A stretch of 64,000 nt of DNA, taken from CAVRIA01 sp963721115 (GTDB lineage Bacteria > Desulfobacterota > Binatia > HRBIN30 > CADEER01). The DNA lies in contig CAVRIA010000004.1 of assembly GCA_963721115.1 (NCBI GenBank), positions 186,001 through 250,000 on the forward strand, in the 5' to 3' direction. The position numbers and the translations under genes were made by a program. The stretch's first letter is position 1; each line of letters begins with the position of its first letter. Under the pieces are notes generated by a model, which was not told where the DNA came from, searched no databases, and was given only the letters and a program-made list of their open reading frames with translations. This document shows positions 17,651 to 26,518 of this stretch, in pieces.

Positions 17651-17793
17651 CCTCGCTTCCCGAACGGGCACTCAAGCGTGGCCCCGAAACGGCAGAGGCT
17701 TGGAATCCTAGCCCGGACGGCGCGGCGATACCACGCCCCTTGCGGGACAACCCGGGTATCGTCCACCGGCTCACCGGCACACCGCCTCCGTAG

Positions 17794-18699
17794 TCACTCG
17801 AACGGGATCTTCCTCAAAAATTTGAACTTCTTCCACTTGGAGTCGGGCGTCAGGGTCGGGTTGAGCGGCGTGACGCTGGCGAAGCCATTCGCCATGGCTT
17901 CGATGTCCGTCGTCGGCTTCTCGAGCACCGACGTGCAGTCCGATGCGAAGGCATTGGTGCTGGAGAAGGTGGGCTGGTAGGTGCCCGGGCCCGTCAACGT
18001 GTAGCCCGTGACCACTCTGCCGAGCAGGTCCTGCGACTGTGCCAGCGGTACCACGGCGACGCCGCGCACCGAGCCGGCCGTGCAGTTGGGGAAGTTGATG
18101 TTCAGGGCCAGGCGCTGGTCCAGCCCGGTCTTCGACTGCATCTTCTTCGACAGGCGCGGCTTGAGGCGGAAGTCCTCCACCACGTTGGCGACGTAGTGCG
18201 CCGCCTTGCTGTAGTCGCTCGAGCCGAGCCCGAGGCTGACCGCGATGGCCGGTATTCCCAGGCGGGCGGCGGTCAGCGCGGCGCCGACGGTGCCGGACAG
18301 GTCCTCGGCGACGTAGCGCCCGATGTTCTGGCCGGCGTTGATCCCCGAGATCACCAGGTCGGGTGTCTGCGGCAGAGTTCCCGACAGCGCGCCGAAGAGC
18401 ACCGTGTCGGCGGGGAAGCCCGACACGGCCGTGGCCGGATAGCCGCTCGCCGTCGTTCCCGCTGCCACGCCCAGCGACCCGGCGGTGAACTTGTCGGACG
18501 TCCCGCTCTGGTTGGTCGCCGGAGCGACGACGGTGACGACCAGATTGGGGTTGAGCAGCAGCTCGTCGACCAGCGCGGCGATGCCGGGAGCGGCGACGCC
18601 GTCGTCGTTGGTGACCAGCACATGCAGCGTCTGACCTCGTGCGGGCGCCTGGGCGAGCAGCAACACCAGGGTCAACACGGGCACGATCGATTTTTTCAT
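17794..18699 (-). CDS. Exported SurE-like 5'/3'-nucleotidase
   Basis: 301 residues. The SurE core is clear: VTNDDGVAAPGI (metal Asp pair), NQSGTSDKF, and SGINAGQNIGRYV. Unlike classic SurE it begins with a cleavable signal peptide (MKKSIVPVLTLVLLLAQA, cut near ARGQ), so it should act outside the cytoplasm. The Lys/Phe-rich tail (KWKKFKFLRK) is unusual. SurE hydrolyses nucleoside monophosphates, and an exported form may scavenge phosphate. A weaker alternative is a non-nucleotidase acid phosphatase. Confidence 0.85.
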   Translation of the reverse strand: MKKSIVPVLTLVLLLAQAPARGQTLHVLVTNDDGVAAPGIAALVDELLLNPNLVVTVVAPATNQSGTSDKFTAGSLGVAAGTTASGYPATAVSGFPADTVLFGALSGTLPQTPDLVISGINAGQNIGRYVAEDLSGTVGAALTAARLGIPAIAVSLGLGSSDYSKAAHYVANVVEDFRLKPRLSKKMQSKTGLDQRLALNINFPNCTAGSVRGVAVVPLAQSQDLLGRVVTGYTLTGPGTYQPTFSSTNAFASDCTSVLEKPTTDIEAMANGFASVTPLNPTLTPDSKWKKFKFLRKIPFE

Positions 18700-18886
18700 G
18701 ATCCCCCCTTGTGCGAGTGTGCGCAGACGGGGTCGATCGTGGCACAGTCGGCTTCGTTGATTCAAACGGAGAATCGCGCCGCCGCGCCGGTGGGCGCCGG
18801 CGAGGTGACCGAGCGCGGCGGAATCGTGTATGGAGAGGAGGCGGCGAGGGAAGCCCGGTCGCCGGAACCGAAGAAGGAGGTGTGCC

Positions 18887-20114
<1,228 letters not shown>

Positions 20115-20238
20115 AAAGTCGGCAGTCGGCAGTCAGCCGTCGGCAGCTTCGGAGCAGTTCGGCCGTCGGCGGCACGGAAGTCCGCTCCGATCTTCGCGCT
20201 GCCGACCGACCGACTGCCGACTGCCGACTGCCGACTTC
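20115..20238. repeat. AGTCGGC-unit inverted repeat at convergent gene ends
   Basis: The left arm starts AAGTCGGCAGTCGGCAGTC and the right arm ends GACTGCCGACTGCCGACTT. An inner pair, CGGAGC and GCTCCG, continues the fold. It fills the whole gap between the stop codons of the acyl-CoA dehydrogenase and the acyl-CoA ligase and could form a long hairpin in either transcript. Confidence 0.85.
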
Positions 20239-20244
20239 CCCTCG

Positions 20245-21876
20245 TCAGGCGAGGCCGAGCTGTCGCTTCGTCGTCTCCTGCGCCCAGCGGTAATCGGCCT
20301 TGCCGGCCGGGCTGCGCACGATGTGGTCCACCACGACGACGTGCTTCGGCGCCTTGTAGGCGGCGAGCCGCTCCTTGGTCATGGCGATCAGCGCTTCGGG
20401 AGACACGTCCTTGTCTGCCGCCAGGGCCACGACCGCGGCGATGGCTTGTCCCCAGCGCTCGTCGGGCACGCCCACCACGATGCAGTCCTCCACCGCGGGG
20501 TGCAGCTTGAGCACCTCCTCGATCTCCTCCGGGTACACCTTTTCGCCGCCGCTGTTGATGCAGACCGAGCCGCGTCCGAGAAGCGTGATGCTGCCGTCGG
20601 CCTCGACGCGCGCGTAGTCGCCCGGGATCGCGTAGCGGACCCCGTCGAGAATCCGAAACGTCGTGCCCGTCTTTTCGTCGTCCTTGTAGTAGCCGTTCGG
20701 CAGCGCCTCGCCGGCCACGGCGAGCACGCCGATCTCCTCCGAGCCGGGCGCCACCTCGCGCCCGTCTTCGGTCAGGACCTTGGTGTGCGGCGAGAGCTGA
20801 AATCGCGCCGTGCTCAGATCCTGTCCGGCGGTCGAGATCATCATGCCGGCTCCGGTCGCTTCGCTCGATCCGAGGCCGTCGATGACCATCGCGACGCCGC
20901 GGTCGAGGAAGGGCTGCTTGAACTGCGGCGTCCACATGACGCCGCCCGACACTACGGCGAACAGGGAGGAGAGGTCGTAGGGCTTGCCCTTCTCCTCCGC
21001 CTCGAGGAGGGCGTTCACCAGCGGGCGCGCGAAGGCGTCGCCGACGATGGTCGTCATGCGCACCCGATTCTCCTCGACGGCGCGCCAGAACTCGTGCGCG
21101 TCGAAGGAGCGCGAGGTGAGGCTGACCACCGTGCTGCCGGTCATCAGCGTGCTCATCGAGGTGAACCAGGCCATGCCGTGCATCAGGGGGGCGGCGGCGA
21201 GCGAGGGGCCCGCGGCGCCCATCTCGTCGAGCTGGACGGCGGCGTCGGCGCACTCCTGCGGGGTCGACGGGACGAAGCCGCCGAGCGGCATGTAGCCGGC
21301 CGAGAACTGGGCGAACAGGGCCCGGTGCGGCCACATGACCCCTTTCGGCAGGCCGGTCGTCCCGCCCGTGTAGAGGAAGAGCAGGTCGTCGCCCGAGCGC
21401 TCGAGGCGCGGCGCCGGGTCGTTCGAGCCGATGAGATCCTCGTACGCCACCGCCCCGTCGAGCAGCGGTACACGGTCCGCCTCGTCGGTCTCCACCTGCA
21501 CCAGCAGGCGCAGGCGAGGCAGGCGCGCCCGCACCCGAGCCACGCGCTCGGCGAGGGCCCCGTGGTAGACGATCACCTCGGCGTCGGAGTTCTCGATCAG
21601 GTAGCGAAGCTCTTCTTCGAGGTAGCGGTAGTTGACGTTCACCGGCACGGCGCGCAGCTTCATCGCGCCGAAGGCGGTCTCGAGGTACTCGTTGCAGTTG
21701 AAGAGGTACATGGCGACCTTGGTGTCGCGTCCGGTCCCCGCCGCCGCGAAGGCCGCGGCCAGGCGCGCCGCGCGGCGGTCGAAGTCGCGGAACGTGACCC
21801 GCTGCCCGCCGTGGACGAGAGCGGTCTTGTCGGGCACGCGGTCGGCGACCGCCTCCCAGATGCTGGCTAGATTCAT
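20245..21876 (-). CDS. AMP-forming acyl-CoA synthetase (FadD-like)
   Basis: 543 residues from the ATG at 21876 with GGGGGAAA upstream. Motifs: LFLYTGGTTGLPKGV (P-loop), LGSSEATG, YAIPGDYARVEADG and the C-terminal INSGGEKVYPEEIE and SPAGKADYR with the catalytic Lys. It activates a carboxylic acid as acyl-AMP, then the CoA thioester. Chain length is unknown; medium/long fatty acids are typical of this subfamily. It converges on the acyl-CoA dehydrogenase across an inverted repeat, as expected for a shared catabolic role. Confidence 0.88.
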   Translation of the reverse strand: MNLASIWEAVADRVPDKTALVHGGQRVTFRDFDRRAARLAAAFAAAGTGRDTKVAMYLFNCNEYLETAFGAMKLRAVPVNVNYRYLEEELRYLIENSDAEVIVYHGALAERVARVRARLPRLRLLVQVETDEADRVPLLDGAVAYEDLIGSNDPAPRLERSGDDLLFLYTGGTTGLPKGVMWPHRALFAQFSAGYMPLGGFVPSTPQECADAAVQLDEMGAAGPSLAAAPLMHGMAWFTSMSTLMTGSTVVSLTSRSFDAHEFWRAVEENRVRMTTIVGDAFARPLVNALLEAEEKGKPYDLSSLFAVVSGGVMWTPQFKQPFLDRGVAMVIDGLGSSEATGAGMMISTAGQDLSTARFQLSPHTKVLTEDGREVAPGSEEIGVLAVAGEALPNGYYKDDEKTGTTFRILDGVRYAIPGDYARVEADGSITLLGRGSVCINSGGEKVYPEEIEEVLKLHPAVEDCIVVGVPDERWGQAIAAVVALAADKDVSPEALIAMTKERLAAYKAPKHVVVVDHIVRSPAGKADYRWAQETTKRQLGLA

Positions 21877-21958
21877 CGCGATTTCCCCCGAGCCGGCGAT
21901 TCTGTTCGAATTCGCCGCGACAGGCAATCGGCGCTCAAGACCTGCACCCGCTTCGAGC

Positions 21959-22123
21959 TCACTTTGGAAGGGTTTGCCCTTCGCCAGGGTCTTCCTCGCG
22001 GATGACGTGGCGGACGTATTCAAGTCGGAATCGGAATTTGCCCCTCTCCGTCCGTTTGTCGACGAGCTCCCGTAGATCTTTTTGCAGGTGCCGGGTTGTT
22101 TCACACGGCAACCGTCTCGACAT
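21959..22123 (-). CDS. Short basic ORF of uncertain reality
   Basis: 54 residues starting MSRRLPCETTRHL and rich in Arg, Lys and Glu. The start lies inside the 3' end of vapC, and no ribosome site is evident. It could be a third gene of the vapBC transcript or a remnant. No family recognised. Confidence 0.25.
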   Translation of the reverse strand: MSRRLPCETTRHLQKDLRELVDKRTERGKFRFRLEYVRHVIREEDPGEGQTLPK

Positions 22124-22493
22124 CCGTTTGGGGAAAGTCCGTTCCTTTGAACAACAAAGGCTGCCCGGTCGATCGCGCGAGCGCATACGAACAGCAGTCG
22201 CCCAAGTTGAGAGCGGCAGGGTGACGCCCCTTGCCGAAGCGCGCGTACGCCGAACGTGCAACCTCCAATTGATCGGCGTTCATCGAAACCGCCTGCAGGC
22301 GTGCCGAACGCAGCAACGCGTCGAGCATCAGCGGACCGTCCGTACCCTTGCGAGCGAGCAGGACGACCGAGGTCTCGAGTACGGAGAAGACACCCACGAT
22401 CGGGCGGGGGTCGTTCGCGATGGCGCGCGCGAAGCCGTCGGCCTCCTCCTCGCCGAGCAGAATGGCCAGCAGCGCGGACGAATCGACCACCAT
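22101..22493 (-). CDS. vapC: VapC-type PIN-domain toxin
   Basis: 130 residues of a PIN-domain RNase. MVVDSSALLAIL carries the first acidic residue (Asp4), GVFSVLETSVVL the second (Glu), and LNLGDCCSYALA the third (Asp). These bind Mg in VapC toxins, which cleave tRNA or rRNA. The gene begins three bases after the vapB stop, the usual antitoxin-first order. The pair adjoins the decayed integron and may act as an addiction module for the region. Confidence 0.85.
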   Translation of the reverse strand: MVVDSSALLAILLGEEEADGFARAIANDPRPIVGVFSVLETSVVLLARKGTDGPLMLDALLRSARLQAVSMNADQLEVARSAYARFGKGRHPAALNLGDCCSYALARSTGQPLLFKGTDFPQTDVETVAV

Positions 22494-22496
22494 CGT

Positions 22497-22751
22497 TCAG
22501 GCGAACGTCCCGCGCGAATCGTAGCCGAGAATCTCTTCGGCCGAACGATCGTCGAGATCGGGAAGCTCCCGACAGCGATGCGAAATCTCCATGATCATTT
22601 CAAAGGTGGTCGGCGCACGTCGCGATCCCCGCAGTCGCTCCAGCCGCTCCTCCAGGGAGTGACGAATCGAATCAGTCAAGGACTCACCCGACTCCGCGGC
22701 AACGCGGCGCGCGAGACGCTCGACCTCCGGATTCTTGATCGTAATGGGCAT
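22497..22751 (-). CDS. vapB: VapB-type antitoxin
   Basis: 84 residues from the ATG of MPITIKNPEVERLARR, chosen over one ten codons upstream because it sits beside the palindromic operator. The N-terminus matches the Rv0623/PSK-type antitoxin that forms a ribbon-helix-helix DNA-binding dimer. The C-terminal half (EISHRCRELPDLDDRS) would wrap the VapC toxin. The product binds its own operator. vapC follows after three bases. Confidence 0.82.
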   Translation of the reverse strand: MPITIKNPEVERLARRVAAESGESLTDSIRHSLEERLERLRGSRRAPTTFEMIMEISHRCRELPDLDDRSAEEILGYDSRGTFA

Positions 22752-22784
22752 GCATGAATCTACCTTATCGACAGGATTCATGCA
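22751..22784 (-). promoter_or_regulatory. Palindromic operator of vapBC
   Basis: Perfect 10-base arms, TGCATGAATC (22751-22760) and GATTCATGCA (22775-22784), are separated by 14 bases. The inner arm touches the vapB start codon. Type II antitoxins normally repress their own operon from such palindromes, so autoregulation is likely. Confidence 0.65.
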
Positions 22785-22917
22785 ATTGGCCCGCCGACTC
22801 GAGTTGTCAGCCCCTCGGGATGCAGGGGCGGCTCGGCCTGGCTACGGGCAGCTATGGGTCGCCACGCTGGTGTCGACGGTGGGAACAGACGCGGAATCGT
22901 CGCCGATCTGCGAACGC

Positions 22918-23140
22918 GTCTACTCGTTTTTCGTCGGCAGCGGGTGCCGGCTCTGCTCACCCGGCCGGAGATCGAAGCACTGTTCGGCTTTCTTGACGGC
23001 GCTGCATGGATCATGGCAATGCTGCTCTGCGGGTCTTCGGCTGATGGAGTGTTTACACGTTAGCGTTCGAGGCATCGAATTCACGAGACACGGGGCCCTC
23101 GTGTACGAAGGTCAGCGCAACATGGGATGTCCTGAGCGGG
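22918..23140 (+). pseudogene. Fragment of an integron integrase (first, degraded copy)
   Basis: VPALLTRPEIEALFGFL then DGAAWIMAMLLCG and, in the next frame, LRLMECLHVSVRGIEF align with the central part of the downstream copy (VVLSRAEVGALLAALDG, VSWIMAMLLYGAGLR, ECLRLRVKDVDF). The fragment is about 70 residues, contains a frameshift near 23028, and lacks both catalytic ends. It joins directly to the second copy, evidence of an old tandem duplication. Confidence 0.7.
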
Positions 23141-23183
23141 CGTGGCTCATCCGCGAACCGGAAGAGGCCTTCAGGGCGACAGC

Positions 23184-24198
23184 AAAGCCCCGGCTCTTGG
23201 ACCAAGTGCGGAACGCAATCCGCGCGCGGCACATGAGCCCGCGCACCGAGGAAGCCTACGTCCACTGGATCCGGCGATTCATTCTGTTCCACGACAAGCG
23301 TCATCCGAATCAGATGGGGCCGCCGGAGATCACCGCGTTCCTCACCGCGTTGGCGGTGCAGCGCCATGTGAGTGCTTCGACACAGAACCAGGCGCTGGCG
23401 GCTCTGCTGTTCCTGTACCGCGAGGTGCTCGGCTGCGACCCGGGTGGCTCGAAGGGATCGTGCGGGCAAAGCGGCCGCAACGCCTGCCGGTGGTGCTGAG
23501 CCGCGCGGAGGTCGGCGCGCTGCTGGCCGCCCTCGACGGCGTGAGCTGGATCATGGCGATGCTCCTCTACGGCGCCGGGCTGCGTTTGCGCGAATGCCTG
23601 CGGCTGCGGGTGAAAGACGTCGACTTCGACCGCAACGAGATCTTGGTGCGCGAGGGGAAGGGCAACAAGGCATGTCCTGAGCTTAGTCGAAGGGACCGCG
23701 TCACCTTGCTGCCTGCCAGCGTGAGAGAGCCTCTTGCGGCTCACCTCGAGCGCGTCCGGGCTCTGCATCAGCGCGATCTGACAGCGGGCTTCGGTCGGGT
23801 GCAGTTGCCGGATGCGCTGGCCAGAAAATACCCGAATGCCAGCCGGGAATGGGGTTGGCAATGGGTGTGTCCTAGCGTCCAGAATCTGCGCCCCGCCGCT
23901 GAAGCTTCGGAGCGCAGGCGGCCGCGACCCGCGCTACGGCCCGCCGCAGCGCTTCCACATCCACGAATCGGTCTTGCAGAAGGCCATTCACGCCGCCACT
24001 CGGAAGGCGCGCATCGCGAAGCCCGTCGGGCCCCATACCCTGCGTCATTGCTTTGCCACTGACCTGCTCGCTGCGGGCTACGACATCCGAACGGTCCAGG
24101 AGCTTCTCGGACACAAGGACGTGGCGACAACGATGATCTACACCCACGTCCTCAACCGAGGCGGCCACGGCGTAGTCAGCCCGGCGGATCGACTGTGA
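23184..24198 (+). pseudogene. intI: Integron integrase IntI, frameshifted
   Basis: Reads through three frames with shifts near 23452 and 23866. The N-terminal core-binding domain (LLDQVRNAIRARHMS, EEAYVHWIRRFILFH, STQNQALAALLFLYRE) has no start codon of its own. GAGLRLRECLRLRVKD holds catalytic Arg 1; ARKYPNASREWGWQWV is the extra domain unique to IntI. TLRHCFATDLL, LLGHKDVATT and MIYTHVL give His, Arg, His and the nucleophile Tyr. A 24-base insertion (23670-23693) adds eight residues in frame after GKGNK. Catalytic residues survive but the gene is broken as written. Confidence 0.8.
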
Positions 24199-24254
24199 TG
24201 GCGGCCCGTTGCTTAATGCGTTTACACGCCGACACGGCGGGTAAACATGGAGAC

Positions 24255-24392
24255 ATGTACATGAGGGACACGAGTTATCTCCTTGAATCCGTGACAAGTG
24301 TGGGCGGTGAGGCCCGCGTGACCGGATTGGCGTTGACCCGCGACGGCGGGCATTGGTCGACGATTTCATTGATACGCCGAATTCAAAGTTAG
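24255..24392 (+). CDS. Small ORF at the integrase-proximal end of the array
   Basis: 45 residues starting MYMRDTSYLLESVTS. The stop TAG is supplied by the GTTAGCG recombination box at 24388. It may be the remnant of a first cassette or of the attI region. A DUF3892-like pattern (ARVTGLALTRDGGHW) is suggested but weak. Just upstream, GTTTAC and GTAAAC (24226-24249) form a small inverted repeat. Confidence 0.35.
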   Translation: MYMRDTSYLLESVTSVGGEARVTGLALTRDGGHWSTISLIRRIQS

Positions 24393-24401
24393 CGTGACTC
24401 G

Positions 24402-24932
24402 ATGAAGTGGGGTGTGAGCACGATCGGTTGGATGATCTCTTGGTTGGCGATGGGGCTGATCCCGCTCGTGGAGATGACGACGTGCACGCAGGGGAGCACC
24501 GACGCTTGGTTGGTGAGCCTGGTCTTCTACACCCCGATCGCGCTTTTCGGTTTGGTATTGCTGTACTTCGGACGAGACAACTCGAGATCGACACGCTGGC
24601 TGGTCATTCCACATGCGGTCCTCGTCCCGTTCGCCGTTGTCACCGCCATCCGATATCTGTGGCGCTCCACCATTCTTGGTGACCACCTGTGCACGATCGC
24701 GACGCGAGAGGTCGGCTTTGCATCGATGCAGCAGCAGTGGTGGAACCCGCTGTGGGCCCCGGTGCAGTTGCTCCTGGTAGCTGGCGTCGCAGTGATGATC
24801 TGGCTCTATTGGCGTCCGGCCGCCGCTGGGAGTCCCGCTAACCAGCCGCTCGATCGGACCGCGGGCACAAGCGGCGCGGCTTGGATGAAACCTTTGCGGG
24901 ATGCCCGCGGCCGCTCAGCGGCACGACGTTAG
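24402..24932 (+). CDS. Cassette 1: predicted membrane protein
   Basis: 176 residues with about four hydrophobic segments (WMISWLAMGLIPLVE, LVSLVFYTPIALFGLVLLYF, VLVPFAVVTAI, LLLVAGVAVMIWLYW). The start lies eight bases after the GTTAGCG box. From SPANQPLDRTAG onward the frame is translated attC sequence, and its TAG stop is inside the GTTAGAG box. The functional protein is probably about 140 residues. No family recognised; such small membrane proteins are frequent in integron cassettes. Confidence 0.6.
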   Translation: MKWGVSTIGWMISWLAMGLIPLVEMTTCTQGSTDAWLVSLVFYTPIALFGLVLLYFGRDNSRSTRWLVIPHAVLVPFAVVTAIRYLWRSTILGDHLCTIATREVGFASMQQQWWNPLWAPVQLLLVAGVAVMIWLYWRPAAAGSPANQPLDRTAGTSGAAWMKPLRDARGRSAARR

Positions 24933-24935
24933 AGC
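24836..24935 (+). other. attC-like site 1
   Basis: A 5' CGCTAACC box and 3' GTTAGAGC box bound imperfect inverted arms: AGCCGCT with AGCGGC, and GACCGCGGGCA with TGCCCGCGGC. The order and spacing (about 100 bases) match cassette-associated recombination sites. The 5' box differs from the RYYYAAC consensus at one base. Confidence 0.65.
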
Positions 24936-24953
24936 CTCGCAGGACGGTCAGCT

Positions 24954-25556
24954 GTGACTAGACACGACATCGCCTCTCTTGCCTACAAGTTGATGGGGAT
25001 CTTTGTTCTCACCCAGGCAGTTGCCACCATCGGCGTGTTGCCGTACATGATGATCTCTGCGCAGGTACCAGGCTCGGCTTTGGTGCTTGCCTTCCTTCCT
25101 CTCGGCATTTTGCTGTTGCTCGTATGGCTTTTGATCCTATGCAGCGACTGGCTGGCAGAACGAACCTTCGCGCAGCGTGAGGTTGCGCCCGACTCCCGCA
25201 TGTGCGCATCCGAGTGGATGAGCCTGGCGTGTGCCGCGATTGGAGTGTCGCTGCTATCGACCGCCCTACCGAAGGTGTTCGCCATGGCGTGGTCGCTTCT
25301 TTTCGAGGAGGGCATGCCCGAGCTTCTGCGTACCGGTCGCTGGTCCGGATTCGCCGGCACCCTGATTCAGTTGTGCCTGGGGGGCAGCTTGTTCTTTGGG
25401 TCCGCAGGGTTTGCCAATTGGTGGCAGCGGATCCGAGCCCGAGAAATGTCGAGCAAGCGGAGTCTGCCGCAGTCAGTAGTGTTTTGGGCTCTCTGGGTCA
25501 CGATGGTTCTTGTCGCCTTGCTGATGCTTATGTCGTTCAGCAGAAAACCGGGATGA
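24954..25556 (+). CDS. Cassette 2: predicted four-helix membrane protein
   Basis: 200 residues from a GTG at 24954, which is 19 bases inside the cassette. Hydrophobic segments: LMGIFVLTQAVATIGVL, LVLAFLPLGILLLLVWLLI, LACAAIGVSLLSTAL and VVFWALWVTMVLVALLMLMS. No cysteine pair or catalytic motif. It ends 28 bases before attC site 2. G+C and codon choice (many CTT, TTG, TTT) are unlike the flanking chromosome. Function unknown. Confidence 0.65.
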   Translation: MTRHDIASLAYKLMGIFVLTQAVATIGVLPYMMISAQVPGSALVLAFLPLGILLLLVWLLILCSDWLAERTFAQREVAPDSRMCASEWMSLACAAIGVSLLSTALPKVFAMAWSLLFEEGMPELLRTGRWSGFAGTLIQLCLGGSLFFGSAGFANWWQRIRAREMSSKRSLPQSVVFWALWVTMVLVALLMLMSFSRKPG

Positions 25557-25583
25557 GCGCATCGACATTTCGCGGTCGGAAAA

Positions 25584-25646
25584 CTTCAACTTGACGCTCC
25601 ACGTACGCGGGCCAGCGGCCCGCGCCGCTGAGCTTCCGCGTTAGCC
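25584..25646 (+). other. attC-like site 2
   Basis: Compact 63-base site. CTTCAAC at the left, GCGTTAGCC at the right, and inverted arms around GCGGGCC/GGCCCGC and TTGACGCT versus GCTGAGCTT. Closely follows the published attC plan (R'', L'', L', R'). Confidence 0.7.
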
Positions 25647-25989
25647 GGCTTGGTGGCTTACTCGACGTGGCACTTCAGAGAGCAGAAGCACTCACCATGA
25701 TCCTTTTTGCTGGGACTGGAGCAAAGAGGCATGCGGTGAGACGCTCCCACCGATCACGACCGCGACCGAGGGGCGGTTCACCCTCGCACAGCAGTCGGGC
25801 TGGGGGATTGGGTTGATCACCCCCTTCCCCGATTACGGAAGAGCGGGCTGGCAAGTGTGCTTCGAATCGCTCGACGGTCGGAGGCGGTATTTTCGGACGT
25901 GGTGGGAGGGCCGTGACGTCGCGAAGCTGACCTGCGATATCGGGCGGAGAGAGAACGAAGATGTGTGCACCTGGTCACCGAACGATTGA
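25645..25989 (+). pseudogene. Cassette 3a: open frame without a start codon
   Basis: An open frame begins right after the GTTAGCC box and ends with TGA at 25987-25989. The second half looks coding (EGRFTLAQQSGWGIGLI, GWQVCFESLDGRRRYF, FRTWWEGRDVAKL). No usable ATG, GTG or TTG precedes it. It probably is a cassette gene whose 5' end was lost. It overlaps the DUF2442 gene in another frame. No family recognised. Confidence 0.35.
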
Positions 25990-26377
25990 GGGACAGATCC
26001 ATCTCGTGTTCAACGATGGAGTGAAGAACACCCTAGACTTCGAGACGTGGCTCGATGGTCCTGTGTTCGAGCTGCTCAAAGACGAAACCTACTTCCGGCG
26101 GTTCTTTTTCGAAGGCGGAACGGTGACCTGGCCAAACGGCGCAGACATCGCACCGGAAACCCTGTACGAACGCGTCGAGTGCCGCAGCCTAACCAGGCGA
26201 TTGTCCGTAGTTGCGGTTCTCTCTGTCGTGATGTGGGCTGCCTTCAGCTGCATCAGCTGGGCTGCGAGGAAGATATCGGGTCGCCCCGCAAAACGCGGTC
26301 AGTCGCTGATCTTGATGCTCTCAGCTCTGAACGTCACAGGCTTTGTTTGTCTCTGGATCCTTCCGAAGATTACGTAA
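25961..26377 (+). CDS. Cassette 3b: DUF2442-like domain fused to a membrane tail
   Basis: 138 residues. Residues about 9-68 (FNDGVKNTLDFETWLDGPVF, EGGTVTWPNGADIAPETLYE) match DUF2442, usually a stand-alone 75-90-residue protein often found near toxin or transposon genes. A GCCTAAC box (26187-26193) lies where the domain ends, like the left edge of a lost attC. The frame then continues into two hydrophobic segments (SVVAVLSVVMWAAF, LILMLSALNVTGFVCLWIL). I infer a fusion of two cassettes after attC decay. GGAGAG lies upstream of the ATG. Confidence 0.55.
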   Translation: MCAPGHRTIEGQIHLVFNDGVKNTLDFETWLDGPVFELLKDETYFRRFFFEGGTVTWPNGADIAPETLYERVECRSLTRRLSVVAVLSVVMWAAFSCISWAARKISGRPAKRGQSLILMLSALNVTGFVCLWILPKIT

Positions 26378-26518
26378 TGGGGCAGTTGCTCGCGCGCGCT
26401 TCGAGCCGAGTGACCATCAGCTGACTGGACCCCGTGCCCCCAGCCCGCCGCCCGCGGCTCAAGCACAGGATGTTCGGCGTGAGCGCAGCGCCTTCCACCT
26501 GTGCTAAGCTCAATCCCG

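Noticed and set aside
23048..23070. GTTTACACGTTAGCG as an extra attC box
   Set aside because: It is ordinary coding DNA of the integrase fragment (LMECLHVSVRG) with no paired arms.
23812..24198. Treating the C-terminal part of the integrase as a separate gene
   Set aside because: It begins within the WGWQWV segment of IntI and is continuous with the preceding frame after a one-base shift.
24222..24250. GTTTAC/GTAAAC small inverted repeat as attI
   Set aside because: Position downstream of intI is suggestive but nothing in the sequence resembles a known attI beyond this short palindrome; left as a possibility in the ORF entry.
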